A program made the position numbers and the translations under genes. Shown here piece after piece: positions 8,313 to 16,075 of a DNA stretch of 64,000 nucleotides (its first letter is position 1; every line of letters begins with the position of its first letter). A model generated the notes under the pieces. It did not search any database, was not told where the DNA came from, and worked only from the letters and a program-made list of their open reading frames with translations. The DNA comes from Bacteroidetes bacterium UBA5697 (GTDB lineage: Bacteria; Bacteroidota; Bacteroidia; B-17B0; Aurantibacillaceae). The stretch lies in the NCBI GenBank assembly GCA_002420145.1, contig DIHL01000021.1, positions 22,416-86,415 of the forward strand, given 5' to 3'.

Positions 8313-10058
8313 ATGACAAAAAAATCCTATTTCTTATTCATATCATTTATATTCTTAGCTTTTGTTTCATTAGCTCAACCAAAAAAAGAATATTATGATA
8401 GCGAACAAACAAAACTAAAATCTGAAACAAATATTGTAAAGGGTATGCCTCATGGCCGACATGTTGAATATTTTAAAAATGGCAACATCTCTCGTAAAGG
8501 CTCTTTTTATAACGGAAAAGAAGATAGTACCTGGTATTTCTTTTATGAAAATAAAACATTAAAAGCTACAGAGAATTACAATCGCGGTAAAAAAAACGGT
8601 CATAATTTTTACTATTTCAAAACAGGTGAATTAGCTCAAGAAACTGTATTCAATCAAAATTTAGCTGATAGTATTTGGACTTCTTATTACGAAAATAAAA
8701 CCGTAAAAAGTCGCGAGTCTTTTTCTAAAGGCAAAAAGCAAGGCGAGTGGTTGTATTATTTTGATAACGGGCAATTAGAAAGTTCAGGGAAATTTTTAAA
8801 TGATTTAAAAGAAGGTGAAGTGAAAACCTTTTATAAAGATGGAAAAGCAGCTAGCGTTTCTAATTTTTGTAAAAACAAACCATGTGGTAAAAACATGGAA
8901 TATTATGAAAATGGTCAACAAAAATTTGAGAAAGAATATATTGATTCTGTTACATTTTTACTTCACAGTATGTGGGACGAAAAAGGAAAACCTATTATCG
9001 CTAATGGAAATGGAACCTTAACTGCTCAATACACTAGTGGAATTATTAAAGCTCAAGGAAGTTATCAAAATGGCTACATGCATGGTTTATGGCGTTATTT
9101 TCATCCAAACGGAGAATTAGACTATGAAGCAACATACGAAAAAGGCATTTTAAATGGTTATTACTCTTCATACTACCAAAATCACAAAATTAAAAGTGAA
9201 GGCCCTTTTGTAAACGGAAAGAAAAATGGCGTTTGGAAATTTTACACCGAAAAAGGTGAAAAAGAAATGGAGGGTACTTTAAAAGATGGCCTAAGAACAG
9301 ACAAATGGACTTACTATTACGGTAATGGAAATAAAGAATCTGAAGGGTATTTTTTAGACGACAAACAAACAGGCACTTGGGAATATTTTTATCCAACTAC
9401 CGAAAAATGGAAGCAAGGAAATTTTGAAAATGATTTAAAAACTGGCATTTGGACTACTTGGTTTGAAAACGGCAAAAAATTACAAGAAGGTCCTTATACC
9501 GTAGGCAAAGAAAATGGACAATGGCAAAGCTGGTATATTAATGGACAATTAAAAGATCAGGGAAGTTTTAAAAACGCTCAAATATCAGGCTTATGGGAAG
9601 GTTGGTACATCAACGGAAAACCAAATTATAAGGGAGAATACAACGAAAAAGGCAAAAAACAAGGGCTTTGGGAATATTGGTATGAAACCGGACAATATCG
9701 CGAAAAAGGTTCTTATGTAAGTGGCATTAAACACGGGCATTGGACCAGTTACCACGAAAAAGGCAACTTTGTTGATAGTGAAGGAAATTACAGTAAAGGG
9801 AAACAACATGGTACATGGACCTATTACTACGAAACTGGTGGCATTATGAAAACCCAAAACTTTAAAGACGGTCGTCTCTCTGGAAAATCTATCAGTTATT
9901 ATTCAAACAATAAAATTCAATCTGTGAGCAATTACAAAGTAATAAGCGAGAAACGAAAAGGGAAAAAACAAAGTGTGGCAGATGGAGATTGGATATTTTA
10001 TGATAAAACAGGCAATGAAATTAGTAGAATTACCTACAAAAATGGTGTGAAAAAGTAA
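8313..10058 (+). CDS. Exported MORN-variant (YwqK-like) repeat protein
   Basis: A 581-residue protein with a signal peptide (about 1-22, ending SLAQ). Nearly the whole mature part is repeats of about 23 residues of the form G..W.YYYENG....E..Y..GK..G, for example GKKQGEWLYYFDNGQ. This is the MORN_2/YwqK repeat type, common in exported Bacteroidota proteins and thought to form elongated beta-rich solenoids. The precise role is unknown. It is not a toxin-antitoxin gene despite the usual automatic label for YwqK repeats. Confidence 0.8.
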   Translation: MTKKSYFLFISFIFLAFVSLAQPKKEYYDSEQTKLKSETNIVKGMPHGRHVEYFKNGNISRKGSFYNGKEDSTWYFFYENKTLKATENYNRGKKNGHNFYYFKTGELAQETVFNQNLADSIWTSYYENKTVKSRESFSKGKKQGEWLYYFDNGQLESSGKFLNDLKEGEVKTFYKDGKAASVSNFCKNKPCGKNMEYYENGQQKFEKEYIDSVTFLLHSMWDEKGKPIIANGNGTLTAQYTSGIIKAQGSYQNGYMHGLWRYFHPNGELDYEATYEKGILNGYYSSYYQNHKIKSEGPFVNGKKNGVWKFYTEKGEKEMEGTLKDGLRTDKWTYYYGNGNKESEGYFLDDKQTGTWEYFYPTTEKWKQGNFENDLKTGIWTTWFENGKKLQEGPYTVGKENGQWQSWYINGQLKDQGSFKNAQISGLWEGWYINGKPNYKGEYNEKGKKQGLWEYWYETGQYREKGSYVSGIKHGHWTSYHEKGNFVDSEGNYSKGKQHGTWTYYYETGGIMKTQNFKDGRLSGKSISYYSNNKIQSVSNYKVISEKRKGKKQSVADGDWIFYDKTGNEISRITYKNGVKK

Positions 10059-10121
10059 CCGAAAAATAATATGCCTATTTTTTAAAAAAAAGTATCTTTA
10101 CTTAAATTATAATTACCCAAT

Positions 10122-10952
10122 ATGTTTTTAAATATTAAATCATTTGTATTGATTAGTTCTGCAGCATTTATTTTAAGTGCTTGTGGCGGAAGTAAACAAG
10201 AAGAAGTGGATGCTTCAGATGATGGAGCGGCTGTAGTAGGATTAGATTCTCAAAAAATTTCTGCTCAAAATGTATTTAATACAATCCCTTCAAGAGATGT
10301 TCTTCTTGACCTTATTAAACAAGCTAATACTGAATACAATGTGCAGTATTTAAATAATCCTGACGATGTGAGTAAATATTTTTTGGAAAGTAGTAGAGCA
10401 TTAAACTTAGGGGTATATGGCGCCGATTTAAATGTAGCAAGCATCTATGATCAAACCCAAGAATCAATGTTATTCTTTAAATGTGTGAATGTAATTGCAA
10501 AAACCATTGGTGTTAGCAATTCATTTGACGAGAATATGGGTGATAGAATGAATGCTAATCAATCCAACAGAGATTCGACTTTAAATATTATTTCTCAAGC
10601 ATTTAAAAGTGCTGATAATACCTTAAGAAAAAATGGTCGTCCTGGAACATCATCATTACTAGTAGCAGGAGCATGGATTGAAGGTTTATACATTGCTTGC
10701 CAAACGGCTAAGGAAACTAAAAGCGAAGCTATGATTAAAGAAATTTTTAATCAAAATGAATCGTTAACTAACTTAATTGAACTAATAGAAGTATCAAAAG
10801 TGACTAGCGAAGCCCAATATGTTCTTACAGATTTAAAATCAGTAAAAAAAATCATCGAATCAAAAACTGATAAAGTATTTACAGTAGATGCTTTAAAAGA
10901 ATTAGATACTAAAATTACAGAAATTAGAACTAAAATTATTTCTACAAAGTAA
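10122..10952 (+). CDS. Lipoprotein of unknown function
   Basis: A 276-residue lipoprotein: signal peptide with lipobox LSAC (Cys about residue 21) followed by GGSKQEEVDASDD, the acidic tail that in Bacteroidota can direct surface exposure. The mature part is predicted helical, with heptad-like hydrophobic spacing in the second half. No family recognised. It ends four bases before the gamma-carbonic-anhydrase-like gene, so both probably share a transcript. Confidence 0.65.
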   Translation: MFLNIKSFVLISSAAFILSACGGSKQEEVDASDDGAAVVGLDSQKISAQNVFNTIPSRDVLLDLIKQANTEYNVQYLNNPDDVSKYFLESSRALNLGVYGADLNVASIYDQTQESMLFFKCVNVIAKTIGVSNSFDENMGDRMNANQSNRDSTLNIISQAFKSADNTLRKNGRPGTSSLLVAGAWIEGLYIACQTAKETKSEAMIKEIFNQNESLTNLIELIEVSKVTSEAQYVLTDLKSVKKIIESKTDKVFTVDALKELDTKITEIRTKIISTK

Positions 10953-10956
10953 TCGC

Positions 10957-11490
10957 ATGGCTTTTATCTTACCCGTTAATGGAATTGAACCTAGTTTAGG
11001 AAAAAACACCTTTGTAGCTCCTAATGCAACTATTGTTGGCGATGTGATTTGTGGTGACGATTGCAGCTTTTGGTTTAATGCCGTAGTTCGTGGCGATGTA
11101 AATTCTATTCGTTTAGGAAATAAAGTTAACATTCAAGATGGAGCAGTCATTCATTGCACTTATCAAAACCTGCCTGCCGGTCAGGCAGGAACAAAAACCA
11201 TTCTAGGTAATAATGTATCTGTTGGGCATAATGCCATTGTGCATGGCAGTTTGGTTCACGACAATGTATTAATTGGCATGGGCGCTATTGTGATGGATAA
11301 TTGCGAAATTGGCTCAAACTCTATTATTGCAGCAGGTGCCGTATTAACAGAAGGCACTAAAGTGCCAAGTGGATGTATTTATGCTGGTGTACCTGCCAAA
11401 AAGGTAAAGGATATCTCTGAAGAATTAATTAATGGCGAAATCAATAGAATTGCCAATAATTACTTAATGTACAGCACTTGGTTTAAATAA
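10957..11490 (+). CDS. Gamma-carbonic-anhydrase-like hexapeptide-repeat protein
   Basis: A 177-residue left-handed beta-helix protein of the YrdA/PaaY/gamma-CA family. Visible motifs are RGDVNSIRLG, NIQDGAVIHC, VGHNAIVHG, IGMGAIVMD and AGAVLTEG, and the histidines expected to bind a metal are in place. An in-frame palindromic repeat adds NLPAGQAGT at about residues 71-79, between two helix turns. Despite the nearby paa genes, assignment to the thioesterase PaaY is not safe, because the family is broad. Confidence 0.85.
   Translation: MAFILPVNGIEPSLGKNTFVAPNATIVGDVICGDDCSFWFNAVVRGDVNSIRLGNKVNIQDGAVIHCTYQNLPAGQAGTKTILGNNVSVGHNAIVHGSLVHDNVLIGMGAIVMDNCEIGSNSIIAAGAVLTEGTKVPSGCIYAGVPAKKVKDISEELINGEINRIANNYLMYSTWFK
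11169..11189. repeat. Palindromic repeat inserted in frame in a coding region
   Basis: Arms CCTGCCTG (11169-11176) and CAGGCAGG (11182-11189) around a 5-base CCGGT loop, translated as LPAGQAG. A related unit (GTCTGCC...GGCAGG) lies in intergenic DNA near 53820. The GC content of the unit is far above that of the surrounding gene. Confidence 0.8.
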
Positions 11491-11493
11491 GCA

Positions 11494-11679
11494 CTAAATA
11501 CCACAAGAAGTATCCGAAGTAGAAAGAGACTCGCAATGCTTTTTAGCATCACTTTTAGTAGCCTCAACCGTTCCAGCTGTATAAGAGCCATTAGAATTTG
11601 TGCAAATGCACGTATAGTCTTTTTTGCAAGAAACCACCACAAAGGCAAAAAACAATAGGCAAATTCTTATTACTTTCAT
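11494..11679 (-). CDS. Small cysteine-rich lipoprotein
   Basis: A 61-residue product starting MKVIRICLLFFAFVVVSCKKD, a classic short Bacteroidota lipoprotein signal with Cys18 followed by KKD. The mature part is tiny and has five further cysteines (YTCICTNSN, HCESL, TSCGI). It is convergent with the gene before it, with three bases between stops. It could fold around disulfides in the periplasm. No known family. Confidence 0.6.
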   Translation of the reverse strand: MKVIRICLLFFAFVVVSCKKDYTCICTNSNGSYTAGTVEATKSDAKKHCESLSTSDTSCGI

Positions 11680-11724
11680 TTTTTTAGATTTACTGCTAAA
11701 ATAAACAATTAAATGCTAATAAAA

Positions 11725-11756
11725 TTTGGATTTTAGGGAAATAGCCTATATATTTG
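11725..11756 (+). promoter_or_regulatory. Promoter of rpsU
   Basis: TTTG at 11725-11728 and TATATTTG at 11749-11756 with a 20-base spacer, 32 bases upstream of the rpsU ATG. A textbook Bacteroidota promoter. Confidence 0.8.
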
Positions 11757-11788
11757 CAGCCCAATTTATAAATTAATAAACTTATATA

Positions 11789-11986
11789 ATGTTAATAGTA
11801 GCAGTAAAAGAAGGTGAAAGCATTGAAAAAGCTTTAAAAAAGTTCAAAAAGAAATTTGAAAAAACAGGTGTTGTAAAACAATTACGTACTCGTAAAAATT
11901 TCGAAAAACCATCTATCACAAACAGACAAACTCGCATTAAAGCTGTTTACAAGCAAAAAATGCAATTAGGTTTAGCTGCTGAATAG
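11789..11986 (+). CDS. rpsU: 30S ribosomal protein S21
   Basis: A 65-residue basic protein of the small ribosomal subunit. The family signature is clear: VKEGESIEKALKKFKKKFEK at the start and a lysine/arginine-rich helix (RTRKNFEKPS...R..RIKAVYKQK). It has its own consensus promoter and is followed by a terminator-like hairpin. Confidence 0.95.
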   Translation: MLIVAVKEGESIEKALKKFKKKFEKTGVVKQLRTRKNFEKPSITNRQTRIKAVYKQKMQLGLAAE

Positions 11987-12019
11987 TTAGTTTCCCCTTT
12001 TTCACAAAAATTATATTAT

Positions 12020-12075
12020 AACCTAAGGTTATTGCGATATTTTAAAGTAATTTCGTAGTAACCTTAGGTTTTTTA
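12020..12075 (+). terminator. Terminator-like inverted repeat touching the xerC start
   Basis: Perfect 12-bp arms AACCTAAGGTTA (12020-12031) and TAACCTTAGGTT (12059-12070), 27 bases apart, then a T-run (12069-12073) that ends right before the xerC ATG at 12075. It can end rpsU transcription, or work as an attenuator for xerC, since the start codon sits directly after the T-run. No ribosome-binding site is visible between them. Confidence 0.6.
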
Positions 12076-12965
12076 TGTTCAATAAGCAGATAGACTCTTT
12101 CTTTGATTACTTAACGTATGAGAAAAAGTATTCTGTTCATACGATAACCTCCTACAAAAACGATATTAACCAGTTTTTAGCCTTTATTAACCCAAATGAT
12201 GAGGTTTTTATTGTTGGTGACATAAACTATCAACAAATTAGAGCTTGGGTGGCTAGCCTTATTAAAGATAAAATAGCAGCCAGATCTGTTAATCGTAAAT
12301 TATCTTCTCTTAAATCATTCTTTAAATATCTGCAACGCCAGCAAATCATTGATGTAAACCCAATGGCTAAAATTTCGGGGCCAAAAACACCTAAACGCCT
12401 ACCCGTTTTTGTGGATGAACATCAAATGGAAGATTTGTTTGCTGAAGTAAAATTTGAAGAAGGTTTTAATGGATTAAGAGATTGCTTAATATTAGATTTA
12501 TTTTATCAAACAGGTATTCGTCGTTCAGAACTCACTCATTTAAAAGAACTTGACGTAGATTTATTTAATTCTACTATCAAAGTTTTAGGTAAGCGAAATA
12601 AAGAACGAATAATTCCAATTTCTTTAGCCTTAAAACGTAACCTTGAAAGCTATTTACAAGTAAAAAAGGAACTAAACTTATCAAATACTATGTTGTTGGT
12701 TAGCGAGAAAGGACATACACTAAGCGAACAATCTGTTTACAATACTGTAAAAAAGTATCTTTCTCAAGTTACGACCATACAAAAGAAAAGCCCACATGTT
12801 TTGCGCCACTCATTTGCAACCCATTTATTAAATAACGGGGCAGATATTAACGCCGTGAAAGATTTATTAGGGCATGCAAATTTAAGTGCCACACAAGTAT
12901 ATACGCATAACACCATAGAAAAACTAAAGAAATCATACAAACAAGCACACCCAAGAGGTGATTAA
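12075..12965 (+). CDS. xerC: Tyrosine recombinase XerC/XerD
   Basis: A 296-residue site-specific recombinase that resolves chromosome dimers at dif. The N-terminal SAM-like core-binding domain (about 1-90, with YLTYEKKYSVHTITSYKND) is followed by the catalytic domain, which contains all family residues: Arg in TGIRRSELTHL, HVLRHSFATH, LGHANL and the nucleophilic Tyr in VYTHNT. Length and motifs fit XerC/D; which of the two it is cannot be told from sequence alone. Confidence 0.92.
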   Translation: MFNKQIDSFFDYLTYEKKYSVHTITSYKNDINQFLAFINPNDEVFIVGDINYQQIRAWVASLIKDKIAARSVNRKLSSLKSFFKYLQRQQIIDVNPMAKISGPKTPKRLPVFVDEHQMEDLFAEVKFEEGFNGLRDCLILDLFYQTGIRRSELTHLKELDVDLFNSTIKVLGKRNKERIIPISLALKRNLESYLQVKKELNLSNTMLLVSEKGHTLSEQSVYNTVKKYLSQVTTIQKKSPHVLRHSFATHLLNNGADINAVKDLLGHANLSATQVYTHNTIEKLKKSYKQAHPRGD

Positions 12966-13007
12966 ATACATTACAATTAACAGAGTATAAACTAAAAACA
13001 CAAAAAC

Positions 13008-13013
13008 AGGAGG
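13008..13013 (+). promoter_or_regulatory. Strong Shine-Dalgarno site before hpf
   Basis: A perfect AGGAGG ends seven bases before the hpf ATG at 13021. Most genes in the window have no such site, so hpf stands out. Confidence 0.6.
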
Positions 13014-13020
13014 ATTTATT

Positions 13021-13341
13021 ATGACAACGAACATCCAATCAGTGCATTTTGATGCAGACAAAAAGTTAATTGAATTTGCAAACGAAAAAATGAATAAACT
13101 TAAAACCTTTCATGATGGTTTAATAAATGGCGAAGTCATTATGCGTTTAGATAAATCATCTAATAGCGAAAATAAAGTAGCCGAAATAAAAATATTAGCA
13201 AAGGGACAAGAATTGTTTTCAAAAAAACAATCTGCTTCATTTGAAGAATCGATTGATTTAGCTTGCGAAGCTTTAAAATCTCAAATTAAAAAACATAAAG
13301 AAAAACAAGCTGGTGCGAGAATAAATACAGATGATTTATAA
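13021..13341 (+). CDS. hpf: Ribosome hibernation-promoting factor (HPF/RaiA family)
   Basis: A 106-residue short-form hibernation factor that binds the 30S subunit in slow growth and favours inactive ribosomes. The fold signature is seen in VHFDADKKLIEFANEKMNKL, the central beta strands, and the DLACEALKSQIKKHKEK helix. It lacks the C-terminal dimerisation domain of long HPF. It follows xerC by 55 bases on the same strand. Confidence 0.9.
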   Translation: MTTNIQSVHFDADKKLIEFANEKMNKLKTFHDGLINGEVIMRLDKSSNSENKVAEIKILAKGQELFSKKQSASFEESIDLACEALKSQIKKHKEKQAGARINTDDL

Positions 13342-13360
13342 ATTCTAAATCGTATCTTTT

Positions 13361-13390
13361 AAAAAGGAGCTAAATAATTAGCTCCTTTTT
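13361..13390 (+). terminator. Rho-independent terminator after hpf
   Basis: A 12-bp perfect stem (AAAAAGGAGCTA / TAGCTCCTTTTT) with a six-base loop, ending in a T-run. It ends the xerC-hpf transcript. Confidence 0.9.
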
Positions 13391-13418
13391 TATTGCAAAA
13401 AAATCACAATCTTTTTGA

Positions 13419-13426
13419 TATATTTG
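13419..13426 (+). promoter_or_regulatory. -7 box of the CrtI-like gene
   Basis: TATATTTG, the Bacteroidota -7 consensus, ends only three bases before the GTG codon at 13430. The transcript may therefore be nearly leaderless. TTG at 13393-13395 is a possible but distant -33 element. Confidence 0.45.
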
Positions 13427-13429
13427 GGT

Positions 13430-14992
13430 GTGCAACAAAAACCAAAAATCAATATCATAGGCGCTGGCATTTCGGGCTTATCGGCAGGCTGCTATTTACA
13501 AATGAATGGTTTTGAAACTCAAATTTTTGAGAAACATTCTATTCCTGGTGGTTTATGCACTAGTTGGGAAAATGGAGGTTACACCATTGATGGCTCCATC
13601 CATTGGATTTTAGGTTCCAAAAAAGGGAGTGGTTTTTACAAAATGTGGTCGGAATTAATGGATCTTGAAAAAGTTCCTTTTCATAACCACGATGTAAGAA
13701 TGCACATTGAAGTAAAAAACTCTGCTGACAAATACGGTAACAAAGTTTTTAAATTGTATACCAACTTAGATAAATTAAAAGCCTACATGCTTGATTTATC
13801 TCCTGAGGATAGTGCAGTGATTAATGAAATCATTCAGGACATTAGAAACTTACAGCAATTTGAATTACCGCCAGTAATGTACAAATTGCCTTTAATTCCT
13901 TCTATCATCAGAAGTATTAAAATGGCTCGTTATCTTAAGTTTTTAATGTACCTCACAAAACAAAAAAAGATTACAAACTTTGATATTGCCAAAAAATTTA
14001 AAAGTCCATTTTTAAAAGAAAGCTTCGAACTGTTATTTGACGGAGATGAAATTAAAATGATGGTGATTAATTTTCCGATGGCTTTTTTTGATCAGCAATG
14101 CGCGGGCTATCCAATTGGAGGCTCTTTAAGCTGGGCAAATCGTATTGCCGAAAATTATATTTCATTAGGCGGAAAAATACATTACAATACTCCTGTCAAA
14201 AAAATATTAGTAGAAAACAATGAAGCCAAAGGATTACTTGTTAGAAATGATGTGATTCATAAAAGCGATATGGTTTTATCGACGGCCGATTGGTATAAAA
14301 CGGTGTTTGAATATTTAGATGGCAAATATGTAAATGATACGATTTTAAATTTAAAAGATGGTAAAATATTAGATGTGTACTACTCTATTCTATTGGTTTC
14401 TTTTGGATTAAAAAAATCATACAAAGAGTATCCTCATTTTTCGAGATTCCCAACCGAAGTAAAATTAGAATCTCCTTGTGGGAAAACATGGGACAGATTA
14501 GAAACTCATTTTTATAACTACGACCCAACATTAGCACCTGAAGGGAAAACAGTAATGGCTTGTAGTTTTTACACTACCAACGGACAATATTGGATTGATT
14601 TAAGAAAAAATGATCGTCCAAAATACAGAGCAGAAAAAAAGAAATTTACAGATTCATTAATTGAATTGTTAAATGTAAAATATCCAGGCATTAAAGATGA
14701 AATTGAAGTGGTTGATTTTGCGACTCCTGCTACAGTACTGAGATATACCAATAATTGGAAAGGAAGTGCGCAAGGTTGGTTGCCAGGAAAAAACATGGCA
14801 GCTGCATCTCCTGTAAAATTTACATTACCGAATTTAAAAAACTTTTACTACGCTAGTCATTGGGGAAGAGCTGGTGGCGGCATTCCTATATCGTTAATTC
14901 AAGCAAGAAACGTGGCAAATTTAATTTGCAAAAAAAATAAGATGGAATTTGATCCTCAAAAAGGTATGAATTCAGGATGGAGTATGAAGTAA
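13430..14992 (+). CDS. FAD-dependent oxidoreductase of the phytoene desaturase/retinol saturase type
   Basis: A 520-residue flavoprotein. The N-terminal dinucleotide-binding signature GAGISGLSAGCYL, the EKHSIPGGLC loop and a C-terminal flavin-contacting AGGGIPISLIQAR identify the CrtI/carotene isomerase superfamily, which acts on isoprenoid chains or related lipids. The substrate cannot be told. No carotenoid genes adjoin it, so a carotenoid role is not implied. There is no ATG near the start: GTG at 13430 is preferred because the upstream TTG at 13415 lies before the -7 box. Confidence 0.78.
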   Translation: MQQKPKINIIGAGISGLSAGCYLQMNGFETQIFEKHSIPGGLCTSWENGGYTIDGSIHWILGSKKGSGFYKMWSELMDLEKVPFHNHDVRMHIEVKNSADKYGNKVFKLYTNLDKLKAYMLDLSPEDSAVINEIIQDIRNLQQFELPPVMYKLPLIPSIIRSIKMARYLKFLMYLTKQKKITNFDIAKKFKSPFLKESFELLFDGDEIKMMVINFPMAFFDQQCAGYPIGGSLSWANRIAENYISLGGKIHYNTPVKKILVENNEAKGLLVRNDVIHKSDMVLSTADWYKTVFEYLDGKYVNDTILNLKDGKILDVYYSILLVSFGLKKSYKEYPHFSRFPTEVKLESPCGKTWDRLETHFYNYDPTLAPEGKTVMACSFYTTNGQYWIDLRKNDRPKYRAEKKKFTDSLIELLNVKYPGIKDEIEVVDFATPATVLRYTNNWKGSAQGWLPGKNMAAASPVKFTLPNLKNFYYASHWGRAGGGIPISLIQARNVANLICKKNKMEFDPQKGMNSGWSMK

Positions 14993-14997
14993 CACTT

Positions 14998-15050
14998 GTT
15001 CTCGACTTCGCTCGAACTGACATGTTACTTCGTGTGAAGTCGGAAAGCTT
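14998..15050. repeat. Palindromic repeat, CTCGACTTCGCTCGAA type, with a decayed second copy
   Basis: 14998-15023 is a good copy of the dispersed repeat in inverse orientation. The following GTTACTTCGTGTGAAGTCGGAAAG looks like a degenerate second unit. It separates two convergent genes. Confidence 0.7.
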
Positions 15051-15052
15051 TA

Positions 15053-16072
15053 TTACAACTCACTATAATGTTTCACTCCCTTTACAAAGTGTGTAAACAC
15101 AATATTATTTTCATACACGCCAGTTGTCGAATCTCTAAATTCACTCATTAAACGCATCTCATCACGTTTTTTTAACGTAGATGGTAAATGCTTATAAAAA
15201 GAAAAATGTGCTTTAATAACAGCGAAAAAATGAGAACCATTTCCTTCAAACAAAAACTTAAAGGCTGCTACTCCATCTAAAATCATTCGGTAAATGATTT
15301 TAAAAAACAAGAACCTTGGCGATGCGTTTTTAGTAAGTGTAATTAAATTATTTCTGAAATTTAAGAATGTTTTTACAGGACTTAATTTATTAAGCGTTCC
15401 TCCTCCAACATGATAAATCACTGATTTTGGTTCTACATAAATTTGGTAGCCAATATTTTTCATTCTCCAACACACATCAATTTCTTCCATGTGAGCAAAA
15501 TAATCACCATCAAAACCACCCACTTTCCAAAACGCTTCGGCTCTCACAAACATACATGCTCCTGTTGACCAAAATACCTCAACTGCGTCATTGTATTGTC
15601 CTTTATCTTCTTCTAACACATTAAATATTCTGCCCCTGCAAAATGGATAACCATATTTATCCATAAATCCACCAGCAGCGCCAGCATATTCAAATTTAGT
15701 TTTGTGATTATAATCTAAAATTTTTGGTTGGCATGCAGCAATTTTAGGATTTGAATCCATTAATTGAATAATAGGATTCAACCAATTAGCCGTTACCTCA
15801 ACATCTGAATTAAGCAACACATAATATTCTGCAGTCACCTGTTTTAATGCTAAATTATAGCCTTGTGCAAAACCATCGTTAGATGGGTTTACAACAACAG
15901 TCACTTGAGGAAAATGATTCTTTAAAAATTCAACGCTATCATCTGTAGATTGATTATCAGCAACAATAATTTGAGCCTCTTCAGAAAACTTTAAAACGAT
16001 AGGCAAAAACTTTTCGATAAAAGATTTTCCGTTCCAATTTAAAATAACGACAGCTACTTTATTACTCAACAT
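15053..16072 (-). CDS. Family 2 glycosyltransferase (rhamnosyltransferase-like)
   Basis: A 339-residue GT-A glycosyltransferase, probably cytoplasmic-membrane associated and acting in polysaccharide or lipopolysaccharide assembly. Motifs: VVILNWNG at the nucleotide-sugar site, ADNQSTDDSVEFL, LLNSDVEVT as the metal-binding DxD region, and EEIDVCWRMK as the catalytic ED motif. The sugar specificity is unknown. It begins three bases after the GWxTD gene, which makes a two-gene operon with it. Confidence 0.85.
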   Translation of the reverse strand: MLSNKVAVVILNWNGKSFIEKFLPIVLKFSEEAQIIVADNQSTDDSVEFLKNHFPQVTVVVNPSNDGFAQGYNLALKQVTAEYYVLLNSDVEVTANWLNPIIQLMDSNPKIAACQPKILDYNHKTKFEYAGAAGGFMDKYGYPFCRGRIFNVLEEDKGQYNDAVEVFWSTGACMFVRAEAFWKVGGFDGDYFAHMEEIDVCWRMKNIGYQIYVEPKSVIYHVGGGTLNKLSPVKTFLNFRNNLITLTKNASPRFLFFKIIYRMILDGVAAFKFLFEGNGSHFFAVIKAHFSFYKHLPSTLKKRDEMRLMSEFRDSTTGVYENNIVFTHFVKGVKHYSEL

Positions 16073-16075
16073 AAA

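Noticed and set aside
8313..10058. Toxin-antitoxin gene (YwqK label)
   Set aside because: The repeats alone trigger that label. The protein has a signal peptide and no toxin partner.
10957..11490. PaaY thioesterase of the phenylacetate route
   Set aside because: The hexapeptide family is broad, and the gene lies with a lipoprotein and not in the paa cluster; the more general name is safer.
11460..11648. Alternative 62-codon minus-strand frame
   Set aside because: It overlaps the 11494-11679 lipoprotein gene in another frame and lacks the lipoprotein signal that makes the latter convincing.
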